Assembly: GCA_019321725.1 (NCBI GenBank)
Contig: CM033110.1
Span: 22,437,210-22,501,209 of the forward strand
From: Paulownia fortunei
Taxonomy: Eukaryota; Streptophyta; Magnoliopsida; Lamiales; Paulowniaceae
Length of the DNA: 64,000 nt
Reading direction: 5' to 3'
A program made the translations under genes and the position numbers. The notes under the pieces are model-generated. The model saw only the letters and a list, made by a program, of their open reading frames with translations. It ran no database searches and was not told the DNA's origin. Shown here one piece after another: positions 63,737 to 64,000 of this stretch. Position 1 is the stretch's first letter; each line of letters starts with the position of its first letter.

Positions 63737-64000
63737 CTTAATAGAGACAATGAAATTGTTAACTAACTAAGACAAATAAAACAAAGAATGGTTACCACTC
63801 AAAGATAAATTAAACGACATCAAGGGAAATGCAATGACAAATGTCCAAGTCACAGCAAAAAAAGAGGCAAAAGCATTTGCGATCACACAAACAGCAGCTT
63901 TTTGGCGCTCTGGAAAGCATACATCATTGGAGCACACACATCAATAAAACTTGTTTGCACTTTGCAACATGGGTTCATTATCTTTCTCATGGAAAGGATT

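Noticed and set aside
1..64000. CRISPR arrays, operons, bacterial or organellar insertions, and viral genes
   Set aside because: The window is plant nuclear DNA. None of the short tandem repeats has regular spacers, and no plastid, mitochondrial or viral gene was recognised.

Overview
The window is nuclear DNA from a dicot plant. It is AT-rich and intron-dense, with GT/AG splice sites, telo-box promoters and plant-type repeats. Seven protein-coding genes can be supported, and every multi-exon model below was built by hand from splice signals and reading phase. Plant-lineage markers are a cohesin loader carrying a PHD finger, an UPBEAT1-like small bHLH and a TPX2-like protein. The exact species cannot be read from the sequence; an asterid is my guess only.

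Layout. 1-5800: AT-rich repeat-laden intergenic DNA. 5957-6277 (+): small atypical HLH regulator. 6480-10140: intergenic DNA with a SINE. 11171-11920 (+): intronless F-box protein with a probable 5'UTR intron. 13076-27043 (-): a 19-exon, 612-residue hnRNP Q-like RNA-binding protein, with a 2.25 kb solo LTR in one intron. 27100-30330: intergenic. 30543-51190 (+): complete 28-exon, 1787-residue cohesin loader SCC2. 51191-53193: intergenic, with a decayed retroelement and a 43-bp tandem repeat. 53194-57891 (-): 9-exon, 526-residue beta subunit of mitochondrial processing peptidase. 57990-60160: intergenic, with a complete hAT-like TIR element. 60390-61965 (+): 4-exon ribosomal protein eS19. 63287 to beyond the right edge (-): 3' end of a TPX2-family microtubule protein.

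The genes are unlinked housekeeping functions (RNA processing, cohesion, protein import, translation, spindle/microtubules) and do not form a pathway. Their order is informative: SCC2, MPP-beta, RPS19 and TPX2-like appear to combine the contents of two duplicated Arabidopsis segments (AT5G155xx and AT3G020xx, locus numbers from memory), so this looks like an ancestral gene order before gene loss.

I found no convincing undescribed system. The most interesting observations are the hnRNP Q acidic-type helical domain placed after the RRMs rather than before them, the 581-bp hAT-like element with a matching 7-bp target duplication plus related copies elsewhere in the window, and the conserved gene block.
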